Shown piece by piece: positions 49,051 to 64,000 of a stretch of 64,000 bases of DNA (its first letter is position 1; every line of letters starts with the position of its first letter). Source of the stretch: Zonotrichia leucophrys gambelii (taxonomy: Eukaryota > Chordata > Aves > Passeriformes > Passerellidae); contig NC_088172.1 in assembly GCF_028769735.1 (NCBI RefSeq), positions 60,233,075 to 60,297,074 on the forward strand. Direction: 5' to 3'. The notes under the pieces were generated by a model. The model ran no database searches. It had not been told where the DNA came from and worked only from the letters and a program-made list of their open reading frames with translations. Both the position numbers and the translations under genes were made by a program.

Positions 49051-52000
49051 TTTTTGGGAAATCTCTTAGGGTATTTATTTCACCAAACTTTAGGTTTTTA
49101 AAAGACAGATCACCAGATTAGGCTCAAGGCCTTTCCTTAACTGGAAAATCTATAAATCCTTAGATTGTCCCTCTCCTCCTTTAGGAGAGGACAGTCAAAT
49201 TTAGAAGAGCAATCCCTTCCCTTTCTTCCACCTGAAGTGGGGCCCTAAATAGATTACAACTGCTCAAGTTTGTTAATTGAACATGCAATTAATATCACTC
49301 TTACTTCTGATCAAGAAGTGGCATTGGAATGTTGCTAGAGTCTTAGATCCATAATCAGAACTATGATGGAACACAGTTTTGAGAATATGAAAAGATACAA
49401 GGATACATGTGTGTGTGAGAGAGAGGGGCAAATAGAATGCTGCAATTTTTTTAAACTTTAGTCTGAAAGCATTAATCTTACTTATTAAAGAACTAGTAGT
49501 GGATGCAATCTTATTTATTGCAAAGTAAGCCCTGCACCCCACAGATTTGACCACAAAGAGGAAAATTCCATCTCAAACTACAGCTTGACTGAACTCTCAG
49601 GGTTGGGAACTCTTTCTAGGTATTGGGGATAACCTTTACTGAGGTAAGAGGAATGACTAGAAAGCCTATTGCTGTCTGAACTCTCTCAATTGCTCATTGA
49701 CACCATACCAAATACAACCTTTAAAAGCCTTTTTATTGCATAAGATGGTACTTCCAATGCTCTTATTCACACAGCAGGTGTTAAACACAAGAGCACATAA
49801 CAACTCTACAACTAGCAGGTCCAAAATGAATAGGTAACTTCAGGTGACTAAGAAGCACTGAAAAAAATAGGGAACATGTATTTTTCCAAGATACTCTGGG
49901 GCTTTTCTTGGAACATACTTTTAAAATACAAAGTGTTCTGCAAATGCTTAACACTTTATAAACATTCTCAGTCACATTTATTCCAAATCAGGGAGATGTA
50001 CTGGGCCACACAGCCTAGCTTCTTTTGGATGGAGAATTTTCAATGAGTTGTAAACACTCAGAATAAGAAAAGAAAGCATCACTACAAAAATAATGTTTAA
50101 TTATGGTAATTATTGCTTGTAGTCAGTTTCCAATCAAATATATTAAATATGACATTATGACATATAAACAAGTACTGAATTCAACTCAATTTCATAGCAA
50201 TCTGCATTTCATTGTACTATTAATCTCCTTCTAGTCAGATTTACTTTTGGCCTGACATTGTTTCTAATTCCCTTTCAGCTGAGCTTCAGTGAAAGTTTTG
50301 CAATAAGTGACAAGTGATGAAATAGTTTCTGATTAGCAAGAATAAACTTAATGTTGTAAGGCTAGAATGCTAATGTGCAGCCAAAGAATAGCTTCTAAAC
50401 ATTTTTAACTTGCTATAATTCTATAACTCTCAATGCCATTCTAGTGTTCTAGTTCTTTCCTATACCAAATACATCTGGAAGAATTTCATCCACATCCATT
50501 GTGGATTTGGGCCACAAATCCAACATTTTCCTAAACCAAAATTTAACCTCAGAGCAAAGAGGGTTAGAATCATGATTAATTTACTACATGTTTTTTCACA
50601 TCTTTCTGCTCTACCTGGAGCACTCTGAAGTGTCTAGAAAAACATACTGATACTAATAGTTATATAACAGAGGTCCTAATCAGTGAGTGTCCCACACTGC
50701 TCCTGTGACCCTGGCTGCCCAATTTTCTTTACATGGTGAGTTGATTTAAGTCATGTGGCAAGTGCTAAAGTTTCTTCTGTGGAATGACATAGGAACACAA
50801 GTCATTGCTTGGCATGACTGCATCAAGGAACATTGCTGACAGCCAGGAGAGATCAAAAGCAGATCAAATTGCTTAACAAACTATATGTCACTGAAGTCAA
50901 AAAGGATAAAGTGGGAATCCTGGAGAGCTGTGAAATCTAGGAGCAACAGATGGAGCCAAACTCACTTGATTTGTTAGTAAGAGGATCTACTTGTTCTTCG
51001 GTCATCTATCTTACAAAAAAAAAATCTGCTATATAAGTGCTATCCTTTGGAGCTGTATTATTTAAAAAACTGAAATTTCTATTCATCTTGGAACAGGCAA
51101 ATGGCATGCTTCTAAAACTCCTTGGGATTTGCAATTTTAATCTGAAATACTAGAGGAGATTTTCTTTTCCAAAATTTTACAAACTGCCAAGGCATAGAGC
51201 TCATAAACACTTGAAAATGGACAATAGCCTTGACAGTCAAAAGGGAAGAAAGTATAGAAGTTTGAATGAGTCCTTTTTCTTTTTAAACAGTCAGCATAAC
51301 TCTAATACAAAGATAAACCCAAACTCCAAACTGCAAAAGAACACGTTAACAAAATAATTTTACAGAATCATGAAGATTATTTATATCTGCCTGTCTCTGT
51401 GTATACTACTGACATCTTCAGATGGAAAAACACTGCAGTACTAAAATGAACTGCTATTGTTACAGCCATTAACCTTTTTTTTTAATAATAACTGTCCTCT
51501 ACTTTATGGGTATTCTTTTGAGTTTTTTTAAATGAAATTTACCTTTGAATAATGATCATGGAAAGTTTTCTAAGACAGCAATAGTATATCTGCAGAAGAC
51601 TTTTTTTCTGGGTGAACCAATATCTCCTTCCCACATTGTAATAAGCATGATCTCACTGCATGGTTTTCAACGTATTTGAAACTAGCATTAAACTGTTAGT
51701 GCCTGCATCAGTATTATCTAAAAGTTTCAGTTTCCCTGTGACAAAGAACAAATTAAACACCCACCCTCACCAAATGGTGAAATGCACTCACAAAATCTGC
51801 CATCTAATTCCTGATGAATGTAAGTCCAAGGTTACAGTCCACATCACAGTATAAAATTCTAATGTATTCTGGGCACTTATTTCTATGCCTCTAAAGTCAG
51901 TGTTTCCCAGGAATAATCAGTACTTATTTAATCACACTGAATTCAAAAGAATAAGTTCATATTTAGAATTTTGTCAGAATTTTCTCAGCATCATACAACC

Positions 52001-53011
52001 CTCTTCCTGTTCAGACATTTGATAAGGCCCTTTCTAGCTCTAGTAACTCAAGATTCCACACATTCATTAGTAAATCTGGTAGTTGACTTTAAGTAAATGA
52101 AGAGAAAAATAGCCCCTTGGAAGTAATTTGGTAAAACTTGTACTCTATTTAGAAATTATTGTAATTGAGACAGGCTATTCTATCTCACTGAAATCATCAC
52201 AACAATTAAGCAATCAGAATACACAGAATTTTTAGTGCATTACTAAATTTTACTACTACTGCTCTTGTGGTCATGAAATCTTTTAAGATAAATGTTTTTT
52301 AATTTGTCTTGTCACTTTTCTTTGAAAAAGAAAGTCAACACAAAGCATTTTGCATATCTGGAGACTATTAAGAAGTCATTACTGATATTTAAGTCTGGTG
52401 TTGAAACTGTCACTTCATATTCAGGATAGGATGAAGCTGCTGGTGCTGTCCCCAAAAATGTTTGCACCAAATGCAATAGAGAAAGAGCAATGGTGCTTGT
52501 AGCTATTCTTCAGTTTCATTAACTGCAAAACAGACTGACAAGAGACTCTTGAGCCTAAGGGTTGGATTGTAAGCACAGAAAGAATTCAACTGCAATCTGA
52601 AGGCAGATTGAAGCGTGTAATTTCCATTTTTACAGAACCCCTGCTTTGATCACTACACAGTGTGGATTTATTCCACAAGAGATTCACGTCTTTGTGCAAA
52701 TTTCAATTTTGATGTGAAAATATTCAACCATTCCTGTACAAAAAAACACTTTTGGTGAATTTGTGAGGAATTTGTGAGGAAATGTATATTTATTCACATG
52801 CACCTGAATTCAAGTATCTTTTTGAAATAAGACCTAAGTATCCTTCTTCTACATGTGCCAGTTTAGATGTCAGCTCTGAGATTATCTAGAAGTTGCAAGA
52901 AGTTTTCATGACTGAATTCTGAGACTTTTTCCCCCTAGGTAGGTCAGGAGCAGTAAATGGATGATACTACTGTTCATTCCTCAGTGTCACCCTGAATGAC
53001 TTTGATACAAC

Positions 53012-53078
53012 TTTAAATACTAAAAATACTAAATACTTTAAATACTCAAAATATTTAAAATAATTTTTAAAATATCCA
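53012..53078. repeat. AT-rich low-complexity tract
   Basis: Repeats of TAAATACT and AAATACTAAA words, followed by ATTTAAAATAATTTTT. It is similar in composition to the tract at 49.0 kb. Confidence 0.85.
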
Positions 53079-53966
53079 AACAGAAAGTTTCATAGCAGCA
53101 AAAAGAGAAGGTCAGATATCATTTGGTAACCATGTTATGTTTTTGTTGTAATAGAAAACCTCCCATTCTAGGTCGTCCAGGGATTAATGGATTACCAAAC
53201 CATTCCTAGGTCTCTAGAGGCACAGCATTTAAAAGCAGCAAGGCAACAGTAATATCACTCCTTGATTTGCATTTCTCCCTCAAAGATTTAGCACAGTAAT
53301 GTAACTGACCAGTTTAGCAGAGATTTTTTGCAGTAATATTGAAGATCATGGATGATTTGTGCAAACTACACTTAACAAATTCAGTATTTAGATCCCCATG
53401 TTAATAAGAAATATATGATAACTATTCCTCATTAAAGTCTAGCAAATATATCTTAAACTTGCTGAATTCACTTAAAGAGAACATTTCATAAGAGGAGAAA
53501 AAATACTTCCTTTGCATATTACTGTTCAGTAAAATCCAGATATTTCAAGCGTCTTTAACAATGTCATACATATTATTTTCTCTGCTAGATGGTAGTTTAG
53601 ACCTGGTTATAAACTTTTTTTTTTTTATCATGGACATGGTCCAACAATTTGCAGCACTTTTTATGGTCAAAGATTTGAAATCCGCTTACACAACAGGAAA
53701 ACTAAATTAGTTTTTTGGTTTGGTTTTGAAACAGAAGATTTAACCTAACTGTTTTGATGCTGTTTAATTTAAAAACCTCCTACAGGTTATCTACACAAAA
53801 TTATGGATAATGGCATAAACGGTCATAGAAAAGCAAATTAAAGAGGCAAACTACTAATTGAAAAGTTAAAAACACACAACTATTTTTACAGTAACATCTA
53901 ATTTCTCAAAATGATACAAACAAGAATAGAAGAGATATAATGGTAACATTAATCTAGGTTCTGTAC

Positions 53967-54087
53967 CTCGCAAATCTTTCTTCATTTTGCGGAGATCTTT
54001 TTGAAAATCATCAAACTTCAGTTGTGAAGCCTGGAAGAGATCTTGTGGATCCGGAAGAGGAAAAATGCATTGTTCCCTTCCAGCATC
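53967..54087 (-). CDS. FMN1: FMN1 coding exon E (FH2)
   Basis: A 121-nt exon with acceptor CATCAG and donor GTACAG. It starts [19 protein letters not shown] and ends KMKKDLR plus the first base of an Ala codon completed by exon F. The [14 protein letters not shown] series followed by a charged, heptad-like [13 protein letters not shown] stretch is the part of FMN-family FH2 domains leading into the coiled-coil. Only 182 nt of intron separate it from exon D. The in-frame Met just upstream of the exon lies in intron and is not a start codon. Confidence 0.97.
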
Positions 54088-54269
54088 CTGATGAATAAAC
54101 AAATGAACAGTTACCTAGTGCTCATTACCTTTGTTCTATACTAAAATATATAACTGAAATCCCAGGGAATATTTATACATATTTCTGCATCTCACTAACA
54201 GAAGAGCAAATTTAGTAAGATGGGCTGCTTAATCTGAATTTAACAGAGTTAATTTTAATTTTCACTCAC
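54088..54269 (-). other. FMN1: FMN1 intron D-E
   Basis: A 182-nt intron with donor GTGAGT and acceptor CATCAG. Nothing else is seen. Confidence 0.95.
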
Positions 54270-54329
54270 CTCATCAAAATTACGCAAATAATATGAGACA
54301 ATGTACGATAGAAGACTTCTGCTGTTGTC
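54270..54329 (-). CDS. FMN1: FMN1 coding exon D (FH2, short exon)
   Basis: A 60-nt exon encoding exactly 20 residues, beginning DNSRSLLSYIVSYYL and ending RNFDE. It is flanked by acceptor TATACAG and the consensus donor GTGAGT. It continues the LKDVKSS end of exon C in phase 0, and the junction SSDNSRSLLSYIV matches formin 1 as I know it. The segment is an amphipathic helix leading to the later FH2 coiled-coil part. Being 60 nt and phase 0, it could be skipped without a frameshift, although loss of 20 core residues would be expected to damage the domain. Confidence 0.96.
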
Positions 54330-57478
<3,149 letters not shown>

Positions 57479-57570
57479 TGTTCTGGCTTATCCAAAGACT
57501 TGGCATTTTCTTTTTCCTTGGATGCCTTGCTATGCTTTTCTATTTTTTCAAGTTCATCTGATTGTGCTCT
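57479..57570 (-). CDS. FMN1: FMN1 coding exon A (FH2 domain, internal exon)
   Basis: First formin exon in the window in transcript order, 92 nt. It follows a T-rich tract ending TTTATTCCAG and ends at a GTAAGA donor. It encodes 30 full codons, beginning [13 protein letters not shown] and ending [10 protein letters not shown], then two bases of a split Gln codon completed by the next exon. The charged stretch is typical of the FH2 linker/knob region. From memory it agrees almost residue for residue with mammalian formin 1 and clearly less with formin 2. FH2 domains dimerise and processively nucleate and elongate unbranched actin filaments in the cytoplasm, at adherens junctions and in the nucleus. 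The preceding exon was not found up to position 64,000. Confidence 0.95.
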
Positions 57571-59034
57571 CTGGAATAAAGGAAAAAAAACAAAAAACAA
57601 AAAATGCTTTTGACTGGTCAAACAACAGACAGAAATATGCCCTAGTAACAAAAATCAAATTCATAGATTTTTCGTTCTAGCATCTGCTTATGGTAAAACT
57701 ATAGGAGTCCACAAAGTATAAAGTCCACAAAGTTTAACTATAAATATATCTGCTGGAGAATAGAATATCTTGCAAATAATAATATTGACTACTAGCAGTC
57801 TGCAAAGTATTGACTCATCCAATGCACTTGAGACAATGATCTTCATTCCCAATTCCTCTTCTTTGCTCATTTACGAGATGTTTGAATTGAAGGACTCAAG
57901 AGGAGAGTTATATTTCTCTTCACAAATTTGTTGGATTACATTTGAATGTGATCAGATCTTTAAATATATATTTAAATAATACATTTTCTTAAATAAATGA
58001 AAACAGGGTTTTTTTTCTGCAATTTAAATTTTCTTTGGGATTTGAAAAAACACTTAGGAAAAAGCCCATATTTATAATGGAACTATCATATATATAATAC
58101 ACGAGAACCACTGCATAATTCTTTGAAGTAAAATTAATTTCATTTTTATCTTAATAAGCAAAAAAAAAAAGTACATATAAACTGCCTAGCTTCTTGAAGA
58201 ACTCTGTGGCACACTGTGAAGTCTCTTCTTTAATATTCCAATCAATAGAATCTGAGCCTCACTTTTTTTTTTTCAGTGCTCCAAGCTACGGTAAAAATTT
58301 TTTTCCAAACAGTAGTACTGAAAAATGGAATGGCATGGAAAGGAATAAAAGTGAAAAGAAAACTTTTCCTTCTGACCCTTTTTTGACAATCATAGCAGTT
58401 TCCAAGAGAGATCCAAAACATTAGTCTGCCCAAGAGTTTAAAAAAGTGTATCTACCTTTATTCTCTAAAAAAAAATTACACTCATTTTTTAACTTTCTCC
58501 ACCACAGAACTTGAAGACAACAGTGAAAAATTATATTCTAATCATTCAGATAATGGCAAAGTGTAAGAAATGCTGCACCTGCATTCTCTCTTGAATGCTT
58601 TTGCAGAATTAGAAGAAGAGCTGTTTAAAATCATTATGCCTACTCCATCAGGAACCTGAAACCAGAAATTTGAGTTTGGACACTTTTTCTGAAATTGTTG
58701 AACATCTTCCCATGTGAAAAGGCTGAAAATACTGATGTGAAGTAGAAAGATGAAGAGATTGAGGAGTCATATAGCAAAAGCCCTTCAGAGTTTCTCCTAA
58801 TACTTCAAGAAGCCTGGAAATAATGCAAAGTCATCTGTCTATGATGTCACATATCCTAGTATTTAGTCAGCATTTCTGTGGATGCTCTTCAAAGGTCATC
58901 TCTAAAGTTGTCTGATCTTATATATTAAATACTTCAACAGATTGGAAATATTGCAAATACATATTTTTTGTCCAGCAATAAACTTTTTTCTGGACACCAA
59001 GAAATTAAATTTGTGGCAGTACCTGTACCAAAGA

Positions 59035-59545
59035 TTAATAGAATAGCTGAGGTTTGAAAGGACCCCTGGAGACTGTCTAGGTGAACACTGCCAAAAACCA
59101 GAGGCAGCTCGAGAAGCTTGCTCAGTATCATATCCTGCCAGGTTTTGAATATCTCCAGGGATGGAGACCTGATGCCTTCTCTAGGCAGCCAGATCTAGTG
59201 CTTCAAACTCAGGAGGCCCTCTATGTCTTGTCCTTATGTCGGGCATCCCTGAATCTTGATATGTGCTCTTTAGCCCCCCTCCCCAGTGAGGTATTTATTT
59301 GTACATACTGGTAAGATTCCTCTGAGCTTTCTCTTTTCCAGACTGAGCAACCCAAGCTGTCTCCCAGCCTCTCCTTGAACAACACTTCTCCAAGCCTTTA
59401 ACCATCATTGCTGCTCTCTGCTAGCCTTGCTCCAATGTGTCACTGCCTCTTGCCCTGGAGAGGCCACACCTGCACACAGCATCATCCTAAATGTGGTCCC
59501 ACTAGTGCTGAGCAGGTCACTTCCCTTGACCTGTTTGGGCCTCCC
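59035..59545 (-). mobile_element. CR1 LINE 3' fragment (older)
   Basis: Reverse-complement CR1 3' region of about 500 nt in FMN1 sense orientation. The recognisable strings are GAATAGCTGAGGTTTGAAAG with GACCCCTGGAGACTGTCTAG, TTTTGAATATCTCCAGGGAT, ACTGAGCAACCCAAGCTGTC, and later CTGCACACAGCATCATCC and GTCACTTCCCTTGACCTG. Order and spacing match the CR1 3' part. Substitutions and small gaps are frequent, so it looks older than the copy at 43.7 kb. Small open frames at 59,081-59,314 and 59,405-59,590 are incidental to it. Confidence 0.9.
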
Positions 59546-62192
59546 TTCATCTGCTTGTTTGTATGGCATCAGACCTTTCTCAGTTAACAAGGGCTAGGCT
59601 GAGGCTTGTTCACCAGTTTTTAATTTTAGAATACTGGCAGTGGCCATTCATAACACTCAGTTACATGAATTCCCTACCCCAGTTTTACTTCAGTGTGGGG
59701 AAAGAAACTTGGGGATTCATCCTCCAAAGGCACTTTTCTGCATAAAGTCAAGGCAGATATAGGATCTGTGAATATAATTACTGCAGCAATTGTTTCTTGT
59801 ACAATGCTATCCTGAGAAGAATGTTTCCAAGATACTAGGATCAGAAAATTTAATCAATTTTTAATCCTATTTTAGAAGACTTTTCCAGGATAAGGACTAG
59901 AAAAAGACAACTAACTGCGGAAGTATTAACTGAAATATTGCATGTGCTGTTGTGGAGAAGGTTTGGGTTTGGTTTTGTGTTAAAAATGCCAATGTAAATG
60001 GGACATGTCCACACTTAATCTAGAACACTCTTACTCAGGTGAGAGTTAAAAGAAAAGAAAGTTTCCATCACTTCTCAAATCAGTAAGTCCTCTCTTGGCA
60101 ACAGGTGAAATCTACAGATTTTAGCAGCTGGAAGGATGCCAAGAGAGGTAGCATTGTTCCAGTGGTCACGTCATCAGAGCCACAGAGCTCTAGGTGTGCA
60201 AATGACATGACTGCAGGAGGAGTTATTTTACTTATTCAACTTGTATTTCAAAAACTTCATGTAGTCAATTTACACTTTTTTTTACACTAAGTTTCTGAAA
60301 AAAAGCCCAGCTTTTTATAAAAGTAAACTAGTTCTCATGTTAACAAATTAAATTAATTTCCATTATTTCTGATCACTCTTTAAATTATCTTCTCTCCTGT
60401 TAAACTGAAGGAAAATCACTTAACATTTTTTTCATAACAGTTAAAGAGAAGTAAGTATTTTAGCATGGAGCATAAACCTAAATGGTTATTTGCAAATATT
60501 TTAGAATAAATACTCAGAGTTCTCTCTCTCACAGCCTTCTACACAGATTGAAATATTAGAGTGCTTATCACAGCAATCTATCACATACTTGCATGTTCAA
60601 GCTGTTGATGTTTCTGCACCAAATCCCACGGGCAAAGGTTAGGCAGACTCCCTATTCCTTATTTAAGCCATTATTCTCAGGTTGTGTACGCAAACAAGTA
60701 ACAACTGTCAGAGATACAAAGGCTAAGCATGATCCACTCATGGGCAGGCCAGAGCAAAACTCAAGAGAGAAAGTTTACACCCTCCACCAAAATCAAGAAG
60801 TTGAAGTATACAGCCCAAGTTCAGACTCAAATTGGAATTTCAAGTCACTAATTAGGGTTCAGTTATCCAGACTTGTGATCAATGGTACTTTAAATTCTGA
60901 CAGAAAAGGAATACTGTGTCTATTGCACAGGTATTGTCAAAAATAATTTCTCAGAATTTTACCAGATTTCTTTATTATTAATGCCTATTTTTTCTCCAAT
61001 TTACAGGTGGATAATTTTTAAAAAAGCTTTTATACTGCCTTCCAAATGTGTGTCAAGAGAGAACACATTCAATAAATACTTATCATAAAAGTCATTAACC
61101 TGATTGCATTAGCATCTCTTTGAATGTTACTGCTCTTTCTTTCCTTGATTTTTTGGTAGATATAGATATATATAGCATCAAAAGTGGAAAAAATAATATA
61201 ATGTAATAGAATTTGATAATAACTATATCTAAAATCAGACAGAAAAAATCTGTATTAAATTACTGCAAAAATATTCTTCTTCAGTTTAATTCTTTTCCCA
61301 TTTTCTTCCAGAGTATGAATTTAGCCAGTATTTGCTCTTACCAAATTTCATAAGGGCCCTTTTTCCATCTCACAACATAAATCTCATACATATCCTGGTT
61401 CACTTTTTCTTTCCTTACAACAGAAGCCTAGCTCTGAGTTGAGGTCATTTTAAATGAAATTTTATTTTTTTGCAAACTTCACTTTAAAAGTTTGTGTTCT
61501 ATCTTTCAAAAATAGTGAGTTGTCTAAGGAATTTTGTCAATAGCAGATGAAACAAGGATATGCAGAGATACCCTGGTTAATAATAAATACCATATTCTTT
61601 TCAAGCTGGATCATCAGAACTCAGTATAGTTATAGTTTGTAAGTACAGTTTGGCTTTGCCAAAAAAAAAAAAAAAAAGACATCACATTGTAATTGCTAGT
61701 TTAAAATAAGAAAAAAAATCACAAGAAATAATAGAGGAGAAAGTTTGAATCTTAAGGGCAGAGAAGTGTGATGCACTTCAGACTTGTGGATGCCCTTTCT
61801 CTCCAGCAAAGGCATTTTGAGGTTTTTGAAAGCATCGACCTAAGTCTTTTAAAGATAAAGACAGTGTGGGCAATTTACTGGGAGCCTAATTATGAAAATA
61901 TGCATGTTTCTTTTGTGATGTAAAAAGGGCAAAATGAAAGATGATAAATTATTCTATAGCATTTTTAATCCACTTTTATACAACTGTTTCCATGACATAG
62001 CAAAGACAAAAGCAGAAGCAGACATACCTTGTTTCAGTGATGCTTAAGCTACAACCCCAGCTGCTAAGAGGCAATCTGTTTCAAAGTAAACATTCACTGA
62101 TTTGCCAGTTGCTACATTTCTCATCAGAACCAATATGTACTAACACCACACAGCAACTGGAATGTTTACCTGCCTTCTCGCTCTCTAATTAT

Positions 62193-62309
62193 AGCTATCA
62201 CCTGATTGCATTGTTATTAGAGAATTTGGAAGAGCCCATTTACATGTAGTAGCTATCACCTGATTTCATTGTTATTAGAGAATTTGGAAAACCACATGTA
62301 CATGTAGTT
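62193..62309. repeat. Two-copy tandem duplication, 58-bp unit
   Basis: AGCTATCACCTGATTGCATT starts at 62,193, and AGCTATCACCTGATTTCATT starts 58 bp later at 62,251. Both continue GTTATTAGAGAATTTGGAA and end ACATGTAGT. The two units differ at only a few positions, so the duplication is recent relative to the surrounding sequence. Confidence 0.95.
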
Positions 62310-64000
62310 TTATCTACAAAGATTCTCCTATTAAACTGTCTAGATACTAATACATAACTAATTATCAACATGTATTTAAACAACTCTTCACAAAGCAAGC
62401 TACACAACCACACCTAAGAGCTATTTGACTGTACAGGACAATGCTGCACTAACACAGTCTTTCTCACTTAATACAATTCAACTTAATAATATTAAATAAA
62501 TTATTGACGGCTTGGGTCTTTGGTTGGGTGTGGGCTTCTTAGTTTATAAAAAAGTCACTAAGATATATACAATATCTTTGTGGTTTAACAGGAGTTTAAC
62601 TCCTCAGTAAACAGGAATTAAACCCTCAGGACTGTGGCTTTTGAAATTAGGGTGTGTTTAGGTTTGGAGACTGCCCAAATTTCATTCACATTTAAGAAGG
62701 GAAAGCACTATGCCAGACACATGCAATCAGAAAAAATAATTACATTCTGAAGGAAGAACTGTAAAACAAATGCTCCCATATGTTCCATACAGATCAAATA
62801 GAAAGACTGAGTACTGTACAGTGCTTTTTAAATATCCAGCAAAAAAATTCTCAATCCATAAAAAAACCCTAAGAACTAAAAATTAAGTCAATGGCTAAGA
62901 AGTAAATGCTGCAAAGTTATTCCCACTTACAACAAAGGAAGGATGAGAGGGTGTAAAGGATGAGATTGAGAAATAAGGGAGGAATCAAACATGCCAGGCT
63001 CTCTGGTACCACCCATTACTTACAACAGTTATTGAACAATATTACTATAATTAGTGAAGCTAGAAAGGGAAGAAAATGCAAGGTCTGAAGTGTTTTGACA
63101 GAGGGCTGAAAGGAAAAAAAGAAAACAAAAGTCAACTAAAAAGAAAGCTTCTTTCAAGACAGAGTTTCATCAAAAAGAAGATCCAGGATTAAAATTCAGG
63201 TCCCCTTATAAAATCCTACCCCAGTAATATGAGGGCTTTTCTTGTAATCTGTTTGGTTTTTGGTTGTGGTTTTGTTTTTTTTTTTGTTTTCTGTTTTCCA
63301 CCCAAGCAAATATAATAAAGTTGGACTGGTCTGTTTTCTACTCAAAGCAAAGAGATATATTAGACAGTCGAAAACTTGATTCTTTCCTGAGATTTACACA
63401 TGGTATTTTCCTTGATCAGGACATTTCCTAGAAATCTTCTGTAATAAGTGAAGGTAATTAAAAAATGCACACAATGTCATTTGGTTATTTCAATGAACTG
63501 CAAATTTGCAAATAATCCATTATATTAAGATTCTGAAGTATATTAGAGACGACATTAAGTAAAAATTTAAAAAGTTTTAGTACATTATCAACATAAGAGG
63601 AATATATTTTAAAACTGAAATGAAAAAACCCCAACTTGTTCACAATAAGAAAGAGAAGAATGCAAAAAATGATTATGACTGCAGTATGTATTCCATACTT
63701 CCCACAAGAAAATCTCTCACATTCACACACATGTAACTTATAAAATTAATTCAAATTTTTTGCCTGCTAAAAACTGCATGGCATGGAACATATATATGCA
63801 CTGTGTAAGGAAGCAGATTAAAAGTAATTTAAAATAAAATACCATAGGCCAAAACAAAAATGTTGTGGAGCAAAGAAGCAAAGAGTTCATAAAGATTTGG
63901 AATGTTGTTAGAAGAGGTTTTTCTTTTGACCGTTATCTTCTGGGCAGTGTTGATTAACCTAGTTCTTCAGGAATGAATAGCAAAAGTCCTTTCTAGCTCT

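Larger units (their letters stand above)
45333..53966 (-). other. FMN1: FMN1 intron E-F
   Basis: An 8.6-kb intron with donor GTACAG and acceptor ATTTCAG. It is mostly AT-rich single-copy DNA. It contains two low-complexity AT tracts (48,977-49,050 and 53,012-53,078) and a short direct repeat (52,758-52,779). No clear interspersed repeat was recognised. The 125-residue minus-strand frame at 45,752-46,129 has no family resemblance and is treated as chance. Confidence 0.9.
57571..64000 (-). other. FMN1: FMN1 intron upstream of exon A (incomplete)
   Basis: No exon of the preceding FH2 segment (expected to end near LETLQALYEN) was recognised here, so the intron probably extends beyond the window. 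It holds a CR1 3' fragment (59,035-59,545), a two-copy 58-bp tandem duplication (62,193-62,309), a small direct repeat of a 12-nt string near 57,707-57,735 and a 17-base A tract at 61,661. The 117-residue open frame at 60,593-60,946 on the plus strand has no recognisable family and no supporting context. The rest is AT-rich single-copy DNA. Confidence 0.8.

Noticed and set aside
60593..60946. 117-codon plus-strand frame
   Set aside because: No recognisable motif; opposite to the gene and without regulatory context.

Overview
The window is vertebrate nuclear DNA, almost certainly from a bird and probably a songbird. It is AT-rich, has no operon-like gene packing, and carries CR1 LINE remnants. 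It also holds a copy of a tRNA-Ile-derived SINE with a CR1-like tail, resembling the TguSINE1 type known from passerines. Most open reading frames in it are chance frames in introns or repeats.

The only gene I can support lies on the minus strand: the 3' part of a formin gene, best matched to FMN1 (formin 1, the 'limb deformity' protein). Eight consecutive coding exons run from 57,570 down to 14,157. All have GT/AG splice sites, all splice phases agree, and the 845 nt joined coding sequence stays open. They encode most of the C-terminal half of the actin-nucleating FH2 domain, including the [17 protein letters not shown] signature. The 5' exons (start codon, FH1 domain, first part of FH2) lie beyond position 64,000. 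The usual last coding exon (Spire-binding tail) was not found and probably lies left of position 1.

Layout from right to left, in the direction of transcription: 64,000-57,571 is an incomplete upstream intron with a sense-oriented CR1 and a 58-bp tandem duplication. 57,570-53,967 is a cluster of five exons with short introns. Then three exons (93, 52 and 150 nt) are separated by introns of 8.6, 15.1 and 15.8 kb. The last 14 kb (14,156-1) are an open-ended intron or 3' region. The introns hold a 1.6-kb 5'-truncated CR1 in antisense orientation (37,670-39,285), two short opposed CR1 3' ends (43.7 and 44.2 kb), the SINE (28.8 kb), a probable MIR fossil (17.6 kb), hairpins, three G-quadruplex motifs, and ordinary single-copy DNA.

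In mouse, the 3' introns of Fmn1 carry the long-range control region for the neighbouring BMP antagonist gene Grem1, and the limb deformity mutations act through it. If synteny holds, GREM1 lies just left of this window and some unexplained intronic sequence here is limb-bud regulatory DNA. That is inference from known biology; sequence alone cannot show enhancer activity. I found no CRISPR array, bacterial or phage gene, rRNA, intact tRNA, CpG island or promoter.
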